Shown in pieces: positions 30,551-42,534 of a stretch of DNA of 64,000 nt. This stretch comes from Eutreptiella sp. 'Long Island Sound 2002'. Taxonomy: Eukaryota; Euglenozoa; Euglenophyceae; Eutreptiales; Eutreptiaceae. Where the stretch lies: the NCBI GenBank assembly GCA_964036045.1, contig OZ038388.1, forward strand, positions 37,682,947 to 37,746,946, given 5' to 3'. A program made the position numbers and the translations under genes. How positions within the stretch are numbered: position 1 is the stretch's first letter; every line of letters starts with the position of its first letter. The notes beneath the pieces were generated by a model, which was not told the DNA's origin, did not search any database, and saw nothing but the letters and a program-made list of their open reading frames with translations.

Positions 30551-32918
30551 TAAAGAAGGTCCCTACCAGGACCGGCCCCCGCTGTGCCCCTTCCGCCTGT
30601 AACCCCTGCTGACTTGCTCCTGATCAACGATTGCATTTATCAAAATCCAGGGTTCCAAATCCAAAAATATAGAAAATACTATCCTCCTTCAACCCTGAAC
30701 AGCAACCAGATCCCACAAATGCAGCAATAGCCCAATTCACAATCCAATACGGGCTGCGGGCTTCCGTTCAGCACACCGGTCGTCTCACGGTGGCGGGCAT
30801 GTACAAGAATTGCACCAAAGAGGAAAGCCCTGAAATCGGCATATGAACACAAATAAAGCAAAGTTGGGGAAAGAGGTAAACGTACACATTCACAGCCATA
30901 AACCCCTCATTCCCTGGACTCAAGACCTTTCCCTGACTCACCAACATATTGCCCTGAACCAGGTCAAATGAGATGGCTAAATGCCATGGGTCAAAAGTCA
31001 CTACATGAGCCCCAAAACTGTGTTCACTCCCAAGCCTCTAAATCCTAGCCCAATAGGGGGGGTGGCGTGTCATGACCTAGAGTGGCACTCAGGACCATGC
31101 CCTACCCTGACATAACCTTGGTTGGACTTGGAGTCGATTGGGCTTGGAGAACAACCCTATGATGTTGACCTCACAACATGGCAAAATCAGGCAAATCACA
31201 CCATTCTGCACAAAAGTCAATTATATACTCAAAAATGCATGCGGCAAATATCTCAATTCTCCATGCATGTGTCAAACCGGAAAGTAATATACAAGGGTAA
31301 AATAGACCAAAGGTCCATGCCCAAGAATATTTCATCATTGGATCCGAAGCCTCTCCGGTTATGTACATGGCATGCTTCACAAGTCAGCTCATGAGTTTGA
31401 GACCTAATTTTGTGAGGCCTCGTGTGCCAAGCCAAAGTGACCATGTGATCCGGCATATGGTGAGGTACAACACCAAAGCATATGCCAACATATAAGCAAC
31501 ATACCATAGTTCACGGATCTCTAGGCACTTTACTGTTAGCCGACCAGTTGAGCACATAAAACACAAAAATGAGCATACAATGAGGTCAAAAACATGCAAA
31601 TAATGCCAAATTCAAGATAATTACAATAGTATATAACTTCGCTCACCCATGATGTCAACCTATGACTCAAAACACAATTGCTTGGGACCATTTGCAAACA
31701 ATCCCCCCACTTGGATCCCCATATGAACGCATAAGGACACCTTCGAACCTCCTCTCAACACGCACCATGAAAATGGGAAAATTGATATTGGCGCTTGTGG
31801 GTCGCTCCGTAAGCCCTCCCACATGCACTATATGAGCGGTAGACTTAGTCTAGCGCTATGGAGTTCACGATTGGGACATGGGCGAAGCCCTTGTCACGCA
31901 TGACTCCATATATCTTCCTACAAACGGAGATGGATAACATGGGCGTGAGCATATCGAAGCACATACCATGCATATAACACATACCCTCAAAAGTGGCTCC
32001 CACCATGATATGCCATGACCCTCCATGGACATAACTTCACGTTAAAAATACGTAGGAACCCAAAGAAAGTTGCTATGCAATCCCAACACTCATGCGGTAC
32101 ACTCGAAAGTTGCATTAAAATATTCGGTTGCACGGTCCAAGAGTTATATATCCCTTTCTACCCTCTTCACCATTATCCCTTGCTATACCCAGCATGTGTA
32201 CACAACAAAGGCGTTTGATGCTTTCTAAATTAAGTTGAGACCAATGCGGTTCCAACCAGATTCTCGAAATTGAGACTACTCGCGGTGAGCCGGAGATATG
32301 ACCTTTCAAAGTGGCCTCACGAATCAACTTTGTTTCGCCTATATCTCTAAGCAAAACGAAGGGCATAACAAAAGGAAGGTTGTGTCTCGTGATCGGGGAA
32401 AAATGTAGGACCACTCGAGATTCGTCATATCAAGTGCGGCGATGTGGAAGTCGAAAATCCGATTCTGGAAGTCTGAAAAAATCGGATCAACTTTGCGAGT
32501 GTATAATATGAAAATTGCGGAAGCAACGAACCCTTTACTGATGAAATCTGACCCTTCATCGGGGTTTCCGCCAAAATATCTGTAAATAACAGTTAACCAT
32601 TCGGTTACCGCAAAATCGCGAGCCAACTGACAGTCGCCGATACATTGACCATCAGAACAGAAGGCTGAAAAATTACGGAAACATTATGATAAAAAAACCC
32701 TGTTGATTCCTGATATTCCGATATATAAATCTGCGCTGGCGGTGCCTCGGTACTGAATATGGCTGCTCAAACCCGGAATGGCCAAACCTATCACACTATC
32801 ACATCGGGTTAGGTCAGGTGGATGCGAGAGTATGATATCAGCCAATGGCGGCTTGCCGGCACATAGATACACAACCCAAGTGACCCCAAGATGGCCACGG
32901 GGGTCCGAACCGGCTTCA
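30551..32918 (-). repeat. TE2 5' LTR (right copy)
   Basis: Direct repeat of 8996-11361, about 2.37 kb, with scattered substitutions and small indels (roughly 2%). Right flank CACC matches the left flank of the left LTR. No convincing gene inside. Confidence 0.88.
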
Positions 32919-33950
32919 CACCTTGGCTTCCCCATGGACCCTATGGAGCCCCCAAGTCTATTTCAGCTCTGGGCGACGACCACAGCGACGACGACGCCAT
33001 CTGCGAACGTTGCAGGCGCGTTAATTTGTCGCCTTGGGTTGGTTGGCCCTCCGGAGGTCGCCACCCTAAACAGGCGCGGGGCGCCTTGTGTAGGAAATGA
33101 CCCTAAATCCCCCAAATCAGGCGCGTTAATTCGTCGCCTTGGGTTGGGAATCGACCCTAAACAGGCACGAGGAATTCGTCGCCTTGGGCGGGAAATGGCC
33201 CGAAATTCAGGCGCGAGGAATTCGTTGCCTTGGGTTTGACCCCAAATAATTTTTTTCTCCGCATTTGAATTTATTGAATTGATTAATCGTTTTTAGAAAT
33301 ATAGGAATATTATGTGACCTTTTTCGCGGCGTTCCGTGAAGGTCAATTTTTGCGAAAACAGTCACGTTCACGATTTTTCTAAAAAATCCTGAGGCGATCC
33401 CAGGAATCAGCCAGGCGCCCATGGTGTGGCCCAACAGTGGGCCTCTTCATATATAGTTTGAATTGGGACAGAAACGCGTCGTGTCGGCTACGCGACGCGC
33501 CCGGGGGAGACACGTGAAATGAGTGTTTTTGGCTCAAAAATCACTATATTTCACTGTTTTTCGCCCAAAAACCACTGTTTGGCCCAGTTTGGGCAGGATC
33601 TCAGTGGAGATCCTGATGGCGACGACTCGTAGCCGTCAGATTTTCTGACGGCAGCGACGCCGCCGCCTTCATTTCGTCCTCTCTTCTAAGCTATTTTATA
33701 GTATAGAAGTGTTACATATACATATTACTTGTCTACATGTTTATATTGTCTACATATACCTTCATCTCTTGCCCAGGACGCCAGATTGTGTCATGGCCGA
33801 GGCAAGGATCACAGAATTCTTTGGAGAAACCCAAACAGATGGAAGATCAGCAAGAACTTCAAGAGGAAGCGTTGGATTTCATGGGATTGGGGTTTTGCAT
33901 GCCAAGGGAGGCTTGGAGGTTGCCTCCCCCCAACCTCTTCAAAAGAATAA
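32919..33950. other. Non-coding flank of TE2 with degenerate tandem repeat
   Basis: This would have been contiguous with 8995 before TE2 inserted. At about 33010-33245 a degenerate ~50-bp unit recurs, with a GGCGCG core, then TTAATTCGTCGCC or GAGGAATTCGTCGCC, then TTGGG and a GACCCTAAA or related tail. A perfect hairpin CCGTCAGA-TTT-TCTGACGG sits near 33633. Near 33915-33940 GAGGTTG-CCTCCCCC-CAACCTC mirrors the foldback at 8794-8822. ORFs here are short and unsupported. Confidence 0.45.
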
Positions 33951-34142
33951 TAAATTTATGCTGTTGTGCCCCATTTTGTAATTATTCGCGAGATTTCACT
34001 GTTTTTCCGTGTTTTCACAGGCATCTACGTAGATTTGAAGGCCTGTGGCTAACGCCTTAGAACAGTTTAAGCAACGTAAACCGACTCACGAAATGTTCGA
34101 TTCTTGCAGAAATTGCGGTGCTTTGCAAGGGGTCCACGAAAA
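33951..34142 (+). repeat. 192-bp direct repeat, copy 1
   Basis: Repeated at 36377-36568 with only a handful of substitutions. It starts TAAATTTATGCT and ends GTCCACGAAAA. The flanks differ completely at both ends, so the boundaries are sharp. No TG/CA ends or target duplication was found, so I do not call it an LTR. Confidence 0.8.
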
Positions 34143-34335
34143 CTCTTCAAAACTGTTCTAACAACCCTGAACAGGGACAGCCGCCGGCCGCAGCGCATCG
34201 CAGCGCCAAGGAGCGGCGCTAACACGCGCTGGAACCCGAAGGCGCTGGGCGCAGCGCCAGTCATCACCGCAACGTGGCCGTCAGCCGCAGCAAGCGGCCA
34301 GAAGAGAGGCAGCAAGTGCCTCCGCAGCGTCCCGG

Positions 34336-35160
34336 ATGAGCAGCAGCGACAGCAGCGGCGTCAGGACGTGGGGACCGCAAAATGGCGGCTACAACCTGGA
34401 CAGCATGAGCGACGCGTCAGACTGGAGTCCCAGTCCAAGGCCAAGTTCGACCCGCAGTCCCGCGTTCGAGCAACAGAGGTATGGCCCTTCCAGCCGTCAA
34501 CCCTATGGCTGTGGGAACCAGTATGGCCGCAGCATCGGCCGTCCCAAGAGCGGCAGTACCAGCCGCAATCCGGATTACCGTGACGGCCACCCAGCCATCG
34601 AACGAGAACTCTTCCGCAAGCCGGACCATCGTCAAGCAGCGTGGGAGCGCCAACCAGCATCCTGGAGAACGCCGGAGCGCCAATCAGCGCTCCACCGAAG
34701 ACAAGGTCCAAGCCGTGGTCACGCAGACCGTGGTCAAGCGTCGAGGGAGCGCCAACCTGCGCCCCAGAAAGCGCCGCAGTACCGACCAGTACCCCAACGT
34801 GGAGGAGAGTTCACTGGAGATCCACGCACTCCCAGTCCCAGTCGGTTAAGCTCGGAGATCGCCATCCTACCAACGGAGACGGTGGAGTTGAAGGCCTGGG
34901 CCGCAGAGATTGCAGCGTGGGCAACGAGTGCAGCAGCGGAGATCCGGACCCTGAAGTCGGAGCAGGAGAGTCTGCAAGAGCGGGTGCGCCGCCTGGAGAA
35001 GACGTCCAAGACGAAGTGCGCGACGGGCGAAGCGAAGAAAAGAGTGGAAGTCGTGGAGGATTACCAGACGCCAAGAAAGACCGCCACGGCTAGCGGAACG
35101 ACCAACCAAGACAGTGGGACGCAGACGCTGAGCAGTGGCAGCCGTCGTTGGAGACGGTGA
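34336..35160 (+). CDS. Uncharacterised Arg/Gln/Ser-rich protein with C-terminal coiled coil
   Basis: 274 codons. The first ~170 residues are low-complexity and rich in Arg, Gln, Ser and Pro, with repeated RQ/ERQ motifs. Residues ~175-235 are a heptad-like helix (LKAWAAEIAAW, then LKSEQESLQERVRRLEK). The tail is polar. It lies between the two 192-bp direct repeats. The composition recalls retrotransposon gag N-termini in this window, but there is no zinc knuckle, protease or RT nearby. It may equally be a chance ORF in GC-rich repeat sequence; the opposite strand also has shorter ORFs. No function is assigned. Confidence 0.4.
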   Translation: MSSSDSSGVRTWGPQNGGYNLDSMSDASDWSPSPRPSSTRSPAFEQQRYGPSSRQPYGCGNQYGRSIGRPKSGSTSRNPDYRDGHPAIERELFRKPDHRQAAWERQPASWRTPERQSALHRRQGPSRGHADRGQASRERQPAPQKAPQYRPVPQRGGEFTGDPRTPSPSRLSSEIAILPTETVELKAWAAEIAAWATSAAAEIRTLKSEQESLQERVRRLEKTSKTKCATGEAKKRVEVVEDYQTPRKTATASGTTNQDSGTQTLSSGSRRWRR

Positions 35161-36376
35161 TGATTTAAAATTCCGTTTATTGTAACACCTGTGGGCAAGT
35201 CCAGTCTTGTCAGACTTGCCGTGGTGAGAGCCCAGTCTTGTCAGGCTCCACCAACCGGGTATATATGTGGGTCTTAAAACCCATGTATATATGGGGCAGC
35301 TTGGCCCCTGGCACACGCACCCGCACTTGTACAGTACAGTGCACGGTGCCTGGGTAAGGCACGAACTGACACAGCAACATGAATTTCATGCTGAGTTACA
35401 GTGCTGTGTGCGTGCCTGTCCTGTTGTTTGGTTTTTGAAAGCATGGAGGTTTTCGGGAAACTGAAAACTTTTGCCAGGTTTTCGAAACAAACGGGGCAGG
35501 CCACCCAAGGCCTTTTTCTTAATATTTTCCTAGTGTGGCAAAGCAGGTTTTTGCCTGAGGGTAGTATTGGTGCTCCCCACCTGACACCTAGGAAGAGGCT
35601 ACCTCTGGGGTTTGTTTTTCCCCTTGGGGGATAAACAAACCTTCAAGTAGGGGGGTGAAGCGGTAGCGGCAGGGTCTCCCTACCGCTACCCGCTGTGGTT
35701 CGCACTGAACAGCGCAATTTGTGACGTAAAATGGGATTACGAAGGCTACAGAACAATAGCGAGGATTGCCGCTTTTTATGTTAAAATAGCAGTTTTTTAT
35801 TATTATGTTTCCATGCCCATGGAGAAAAAGGGCCAATATGTGCGCCTCAGCGCCATCAGTCAGGTCGGAAGGACCTGCAGCGCCCCTGGTTTGGTCACCA
35901 GAGGCTAAAGGGAGTGCCAGGGACCAGTGTGGTCGCCTGGGGGGCAATTGCACTATGAATATATCAAAAAAAAAAGACCTACATGTGAGTGGCATGTAAA
36001 TTACTTACAAAGCCTGCCCCCCCCCCCCACTGTCCTGCTGAATCAGTTTTGAAACCAGGGCAGTGCAGGGGTCAGAGCGCCTCCTTGGCCTTGCCTTCCT
36101 TTCGATATAGGCAAGGCTTCTAAGGAGTGGGGTGAAGCGGTATGGGGTGCCTCACCCATACCCGCTGGGATCCCGGTGGGCGCTCTTCGCACCAGGAATT
36201 TTCCTGGGCTGATTCCCTGCCTTATGGCATCCCGATTTCTGTGGGACTTCTGTAAAATACCCCAGAAATCGTCATTTTTCGTCATTTTGGGCTAGCGACG
36301 ACGTTCGTCGCCTGCGCGACGCAGCCCCAGATCGAAGTTTTTTTTCTCGATTTCTGGAGATTTTAATCAATTTTAT
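35161..36376. other. Non-coding region with two covarying hairpins
   Basis: No gene. Two boxes GGGGTGAAGC (35652 and 36129) are each followed at once by a perfect 8-bp hairpin, GGTAGCGG/CCGCTACC in the first and GGTATGGG/CCCATACC in the second, then CGCTG. Stem sequences differ but pairing is kept. A homopolymer C run is at about 36018-36030 and a poly-A run at 35965-35976. Confidence 0.5.
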
Positions 36377-36568
36377 TAAATTTATGCTATTGTGCCCCAT
36401 TTTGTAATTATTCGCGGAACTTCACTGTTTTTCCGTGTTTTCACAGGCATCTATGTAGATTTGAAGGCCTGTGGCTAACGCCTTAGAACAGTTTAAGCAA
36501 CTTAAACCGACTCACGAAATGTTCGATTCTTGCAGAAATTGCGGTGCTTTGCAAGGGGTCCACGAAAA
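36377..36568 (+). repeat. 192-bp direct repeat, copy 2
   Basis: Same orientation and length as 33951-34142, bounded sharply at both ends. The intervening 2.2 kb contains the Arg/Gln-rich ORF. No evidence of terminal structure or target duplication. Confidence 0.8.
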
Positions 36569-39500
36569 TGCTTCACTATCCGAATTGTGTTTGCACGCCT
36601 ATTACCCCGCTTTCTGCTTATTTTTCTGTCCCCCAGGATATGTGCATCTGTATGTTAAGTGTTGTCAGCCCATCACCGCGATGTGGACTGTTTTTTCCCT
36701 AGAAGGATGCGAATCGGAATACAAAGGCGCCCTCAGTCGCCGTGTACATGCTCTTACGTAAGGTCCAGCCTGGACCAGTACCTAAGTACAGATTCTTCTG
36801 TTTGACTGCCCGTGATACCGTGTGCCCTGGTGGCTGTGATGTGCTGAGATCCTGATGGCGCCAGGCGGGAAGCCCAGTTGCCTGACTACACTCCCAGCGG
36901 TCCGCCACTGTCAGTCCCAGTGTGAGCCTACCGACTCGCAGACGCACTTGCATTCGGGTGGCGGCCTCCGGTGTCCTGACCTCGGTCAGTCTGCCTGGGA
37001 AACTGGTGGTTTGAGGAGTCGACGCCTCCGTCCACACCGCATGGGGAGTCCCTCATGCATGGCCTTCGTGGTAATAGGGCGAGGGAAAAGACGGCCTTGA
37101 TGCCCGATCTCTTAAGGAGGAGCTCTGTCGGCTGTACCACTCTGGACTCGCATCGTGGATATGGACATGGTGCGCCCGAGGAAGGACCCGTGGGGACTCT
37201 CCCCCAGCCTGCGGCCTTGGGAAGCTTGGGGTAGCCTGATGGATCTTTGTGGTCGCTTTTGACCTGTGGGACCACCTCGGTCGTCGTGTGACGCCTATGT
37301 TGGCCGTGTATGCCACTACCACTGTGGTAGTGACCGTCGCAGCCGGCACCCGGTGCGCCTGGTATGGGTTAACGGGTCCTTTGGATGCGGAACAATCGCC
37401 GCCAGGACCCGGGACTTGATACTTGATACTATACTTACAGTTACTAACAGCTACAACACCGTACCTGTCTTACTGTGGGGTTTGGGCAGCCTAACCTGCG
37501 AGTCAGCCTGAAGTGAGGAGGTGACACCCCCCCCTTCAGGGGATGGTCCTGGGTACCTGCTGCCATGCTTGGGTGTTATCGAGCTCCCCCCAGGGTTTGC
37601 TCTAAGGAGGGGGGTGAAGCGGTACCCAGAACCTATGGCCCATGGCCCGGAGGCCTGTGAGCCGTCAGACCCGTGCGGAGGCCGTTGACACCGGCTGTCA
37701 GCGGGATATCCCTGTCCTCCAACCCGCGAGATCTGGAATCCGATTTCTAACCATTAAATCAATGTAGAATTACCATAACTTTATTGTCTTAGGCGTTTTT
37801 TGGTCGGAAATCGGTGAAATACCCGATTTCTACCGCGATTTCCAATTGTCGTGAAATCGCCGCAGTCGCGCCGCTTGTCGTCGCCTGTTCCGTGGACTGC
37901 ATTAGATTATTCTGTAATACGATTTCTCTTGAAGTTAAGACTGAAACAGTCTTCGGGTGATCCGCAATTTTTTCCTTGATATAACGGATCGCGTCCCAGA
38001 TTTTCCCCAGAAAATCTAGGCGACCGAAGGCGCTTTGAACCCCCAAGTGGAATAACAAGGGTTACAAGCGTTCAAGCGCCCAAGGACGAACTAACGTGCC
38101 TCATAGGCACTGTGTATGAGGTTTTGCCCCCCATAGGCATAGGATGAGGCCAAAGGATCCCAACTCAATAGGCCCAAAGGGTTATTTATTTTGAGTGTTC
38201 TCCAAGAAGTGCACTTTTTCACGTACTTGGCGTCCAAGTACGTGTAGAAGTATGTTGAGTTGGCATTTGCCCCACCCTTGCTTGCCTCTACATCCGGGGC
38301 ATATCACTTGTCCTCCCCGGATAGTGCATATATGATCTCCATATATATATTGGCAAGATATTTTGCGTGCATGCTAAAATTCGGCTTTCCGAAAGGAGGT
38401 CGATTTTCGACCAAAGCACTTGCATGCGTGTTAAGGGACCAAAGTTACATTAGAATATAGGCATACTTTGATTCTAGGCCACTAGGTTGGGTGTAGAAGG
38501 CTTGGGTAGGGTTGTATGCCATTTTTGGTGTCATATCGTGTGCCCATTTGGCGGGTGCACCATTCCGAGACACACCCGCCAATGGACCTCATATCGCACG
38601 AGGTCCTTCATTGTACTCCCAACCAACACTCGCAAGCCTAACCTCCGTGAAGGGACGCTTGTGGAGCGCTCCCGAAGCGATGCGTTGCGAGCAAGGTGTG
38701 TTTTTTGCAATTTTCCATTTTTGCATGTGCCAACTCGGGAGGCAGCGCGCGCGACATTCCAAAGCGCCCCAAGTGGAGCACATAGGTGGAATCGGAGGTC
38801 ATTGGTGTCAAGTCATTGTGTTTAGAAGGATTGGTCGATTACTCAATCCAAGCCGAAGATATTATAATATATTTGTGCGCCTTTCAAGGCACTTTTGGGT
38901 GTTTTTTCGCCAATATTGCTGTTTTTTGCCCGTCATGATGTCAAGTGGCGACCGTGTATCTCAACGTTGCGCCCAATTGACATCATGACCCAAGTATGTT
39001 ATGAGGGTACATACTACGGTGCCCAACATATCTTGGACCTGGCGAATAACTCCGCTTGGGCTTGGCATACCGTGGCCACCATGTTGGCAATTTGGGACTA
39101 TTCCAAATCATGGGCTCACTTGGCGATCCTGCCATTCCCAAAAACGGAGGGGTTGGGCGACGCCCAAAAGATATGTTGGACACATATGACTTGATACGAA
39201 TCCTATGGCACACTCCGGTGCAAGTCGGGCATGTGCCTCATTTGCCCCAACCATGAGTGTGCGCATTGTCGGCCATTTTCAGCAATTTTCCATATTTTCT
39301 GCCCGCCGTGCACCATGTTCAGCCCCCTCGTGCACGCCGGAATCATGGACCAATGGACCATATATGACATGGGTGTTATGGTCATTGGTCCCCATGGCTC
39401 ACACACCCCGTGGGCGAAGCGGAGCAACCTTCGTTAGGGTGCTAGCCACAAGTGAGTGTGGACAATTTTGCCAGTTTGGCATTTGTGGACCGAATTGGGA

Positions 39501-40859
39501 TTGTCACCACGCCAAGTGGCATGGGGATCTTTGAGAGCCAAGTGCATGGGGGTCTTGGTTGAACTCCCGGTGGATCGCGTATGAAATGGCAGATCCGATC
39601 TCCAAGCCGGCAAGGAGATATACTATTGGGAGCACCCCCGAATTTTGGCTCATTTCGAGCAGCCAAAATGACCCCCTTTTGGGACCCCAATTTCACCCCC
39701 CCCGTGTGGTCAATTGGCGGCCCTATATCTCCCTGCCCATGGAGGGCCCGGACCTAATACCAAGTGGTGCACTCAGAAATAGGTCCCAGGTCCTGCCTCC
39801 TATCCTGTGAGCCATTGGCCTTGCCCTGGCTGGGCGAGCCACGCGTGGGAATGACGCCAATTTTGGTGATTTTGGCATCATGACCCCACTTGACGAACCC
39901 GTGGTGCCCTGATGCTGGGATCTCAGAGGGAACCAGGTTTGGTGAGGGCTCCAAAAAGTTCGTATGCGAAGGGCATGGGGTCAGTTGCCTCGTCCCTACC
40001 TCTGGCCTGTCCGGACGAGGGGTCAAATTTGGAGATTTTTGAGCTAATATCAGTTTGGGCTGAAACAGCCCATTTTCAGCTACCAACTCCTAGGGGATAA
40101 TGGCGGGTCCATATCTCTGGCTCAGAGAGGAGTTGGGACCTGCCGTTCGGGGAGCATAGGGAGCCACTGTTGGTTGGCCTTGGGACCCCTTGGTTTTACA
40201 CGAACTTGCCTGTGGCTGGGCGATACACCCCCCCCAAATAGGCAGGGTTTCAGGGTCCGGACTGAGCAGGGCATGGGTTGTGTTTGAGCCCCCGCCCCCA
40301 GCAGCCACTGAGAGGGACAGACCTGGGATTGGGATATGAGTTGGGACTGAGTGTCTATTGTCCTGTGATGCCCTTATCCCAGTCCAGTCTTAACCCCATA
40401 TGTACATATCCTGATGTGTTGCTGTACATACTTCTGTTCCCTTGTTTCAGAGTGGCAAGGATCCTGAAACGTTTTGTCACATGACACGAGGGTAATGATG
40501 CCCCTGTGAGCGCAGTGCTTTGCCTGCCTGCTTGCTTGTGCGTGTCACCCGCAGCGTCCCGTGGCCAGGCCCCCCACGGGAACGCGTCAGTATATGCAAG
40601 GCGCAGATAGAGGCGCTGTGGCGCGGGTGCGTGCCGGTGTACCCTACACGAGCTCACAACCACGACCGGCGCCTGTATAAACGCACTGAGGAAGCTGCGG
40701 GTGTCGGACGTCACCGGGACTGGTGACTTTAGGTAACAGCATGCACCACAACCGTGACAGGCGCATATCACTCACCTCACTAACTCACGTGCAACACGCA
40801 CGTGCAATAGTATAACGATATATCAATCACCACCTACAACAACAAGAAGAAAGAGTCAG
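36569..40859. other. Long non-coding interval
   Basis: ORFs are short, overlap on both strands and show no motif I recognise. A third GGGGTGAAGC box is at 37611, where GGTACCC could pair with an upstream GGGTACC near 37546 instead of a downstream partner. An AT microsatellite-like stretch lies near 38330-38350. Around 39590-40150, phrases like CCATATCTC/CTATATCTCC recur in a loose pattern. I see no RNA gene or mobile element ends. Confidence 0.4.
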
Positions 40860-42534
40860 TCAGTCGGCGGACACACGGGTAAATTTGGTGACACGGTCGT
40901 CGTTGACGCCGTCGTCACGCTGGCGCTTGCACGTCGCGCGAATGCTGTCACCGAACCCGGAAGCAGAAACCACATCGAACCGCATTAGCTTGGCCTTAAG
41001 TTCAAGAATGTCGGCGTTCATCAACGTCTGCAGGCGTTCCATCTCCGACACAGTACACTCCAGCTCTCGGTTTCTGACCTCGAGTGCATCCCGCGTTTTG
41101 ACGACCTGCTCGTTGTCATACTCGAGTTCCCCGATCTTCTGCACGAGAACGATCTGGGACGCGGACAGCCGCCTGTTTTAGCAGAGAGCTTTTCGATTTC
41201 TGTGATTGCAGCAATCGCCGAGTCGGCGCCTCTTTTCTTCGCCCGGGACCGGAGTCGACGGATCTCTTTGTCCATGTCACTCAACCACCCCCCCAACAAA
41301 CGGTTCTGAGCCGATAGCACCCGCACACGCTCTTCCAGTCGCGTTCATTCGGCTTGGTCGTCGCCGTCGTCATTTTGCATACCAGGACGCCGTTGCCTGG
41401 TGTCACGCGGCTTATTCGTGGTAGATGTCGATCCGCCTTGCTGCCGCCGTTGCGGTTGCGGTTGCTGCTGCAACTGCCACGAGGCGAAGCGCACACTCGG
41501 GCCGTGTGGCGTGAACATGGCAGGGGAACCATGACCGCCGAGGTGGCTCTTTATGTGCAGTGCATCCCGGAGGCTGTGGCAACGAACAAACGCCGACGAT
41601 CCACTGGAGCAGCTGCCTTACATTTTCACGATACCCCGCGTGGTGGGAAACAGCGCATCGAAGTTGCCCTGGACATCCTCGGCCGTGGCACCCCGGAGGT
41701 TCCCAACCCAAAGACTGACCCACGGTTTGGTTGCACGGAGCATGAAGCACAACCTGCGGAGGTCGGGCAGTGCACTCGTCTTGTCGATAAAAGCGTCCTA
41801 CACCGGCCCGCCTTCCCCCCGGAGGAGATACCACCCGTGCGTCCTTGGGTCGGGGTCGGGGTCGCCACCCCTCTTCTGCGCGACAATGTCCAATTCGAAC
41901 GACCGATCCCCAAGAACACGTCGCAGACAGCCTTCGATACCCCGTCGCCCAGTGGACCGGACGTCCCCTTGTTCCACCACCCGCCGGCGGTCCTCCCGTA
42001 CCCAGTGGCGGTACCGGGCACGCCGACCCAGCAAGTAGCCAATTCTTCACCCGACCGGGACTGTGGCGGCTGCTGCTGCTCCTGCTCCGTGTACACCTCA
42101 ATGATCACACGCAGAAGGACGTGGGTGTCGGGGGCGTCGACCACCTTGCATACACGGTTAACGTATGATAGAACATTCGAACGGGCCTGGTCGTTCAGTT
42201 CCCGTAGCAAATTGTTAGCCCTGTCATCGAGCACAAACCCCCCCCTGCGTTCTGTTCGTCGCCGGTTCACGAGCGCTGTCAACACCGCGTTGGGATTCCG
42301 GATGTCCGTTTTCTGTTTCATACTTTCCAGTGTGCGGAGGATATCGATGCGTTCGTCGTTCGGCAGAGTGGCCAGAAGCTTCTCGGCCGAGGCGTCCGGG
42401 ACGAACCCATCAAAGCGCTGAAGGGGTGGGTCATCACGATCCATGACTGACACTCTGTGGACAGACAGATGAGATGAGACGGAGAGATCGTGACGGGTCT
42501 GCTGGTGCCAACGACGTGGATACAAAAAAAACAC
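40860..42534 (-). pseudogene. Decayed gene: helical repeat region, RRM-like fold, coiled-coil C-terminus
   Basis: The reading starts at ATG near 42450 (MDRDDPPLQ). Two similar helical segments follow (FVPDASAEKLLATL and FVLDDRANNLLREL), suggesting an internal duplication, then a Gln run. After a frame change near 42040, one frame carries GWYLLRGEGG, then SLWVGNLRGATAEDVQ and SAFVRCHSLRDALHIK. These fit the two RNP strands of an RNA-recognition motif. A Gln/Arg-rich linker and a long coiled coil (LEERVRVLSAQ, then LEYDNEQVVKTRDALEVR) follow, ending at 40860. The frame is interrupted by TAG (41798-41800), TAA (41618-41620), TGA (41345-41347) and a frameshift near 41180, yet the protein stays recognisable between them. 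It looks like a recently lost gene; origin unknown, possibly viral by neighbourhood. Confidence 0.5.

Larger units (their letters stand above)
8996..32918 (-). mobile_element. TE2: Ty3/gypsy retrotransposon with ~2.37-kb LTRs, split by TE3
   Basis: Two long direct repeats, 8996-11361 and 30551-32918, are about 98% identical by eye. They bracket a minus-strand gag-protease-pol set, and an initiator-Met-like primer site adjoins the right LTR. The left flank ends CACC (8992-8995) and the right flank starts CACC (32919-32922), a 4-bp target duplication (5 bp if the following T is included). TE3 plus one copy of its target duplication (10,761 bp) sits inside gag; subtracting it leaves about 13,160 bp. 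The element is dead: gag N-terminus and pol carry frameshifts. The ~2% LTR divergence makes it clearly older than TE3. Confidence 0.9.

Noticed and set aside
33527-33537. TTTTGGCTCAA, an 11-base match to the dinoflagellate spliced leader
   Set aside because: Too short, lacks the rest of the leader and is not at a gene start, so it cannot be used as evidence for the host group.
33951-36568. LTR pair of a small retrotransposon
   Set aside because: No TG/CA ends, primer site, polypurine tract or target duplication could be found at the 192-bp repeats.
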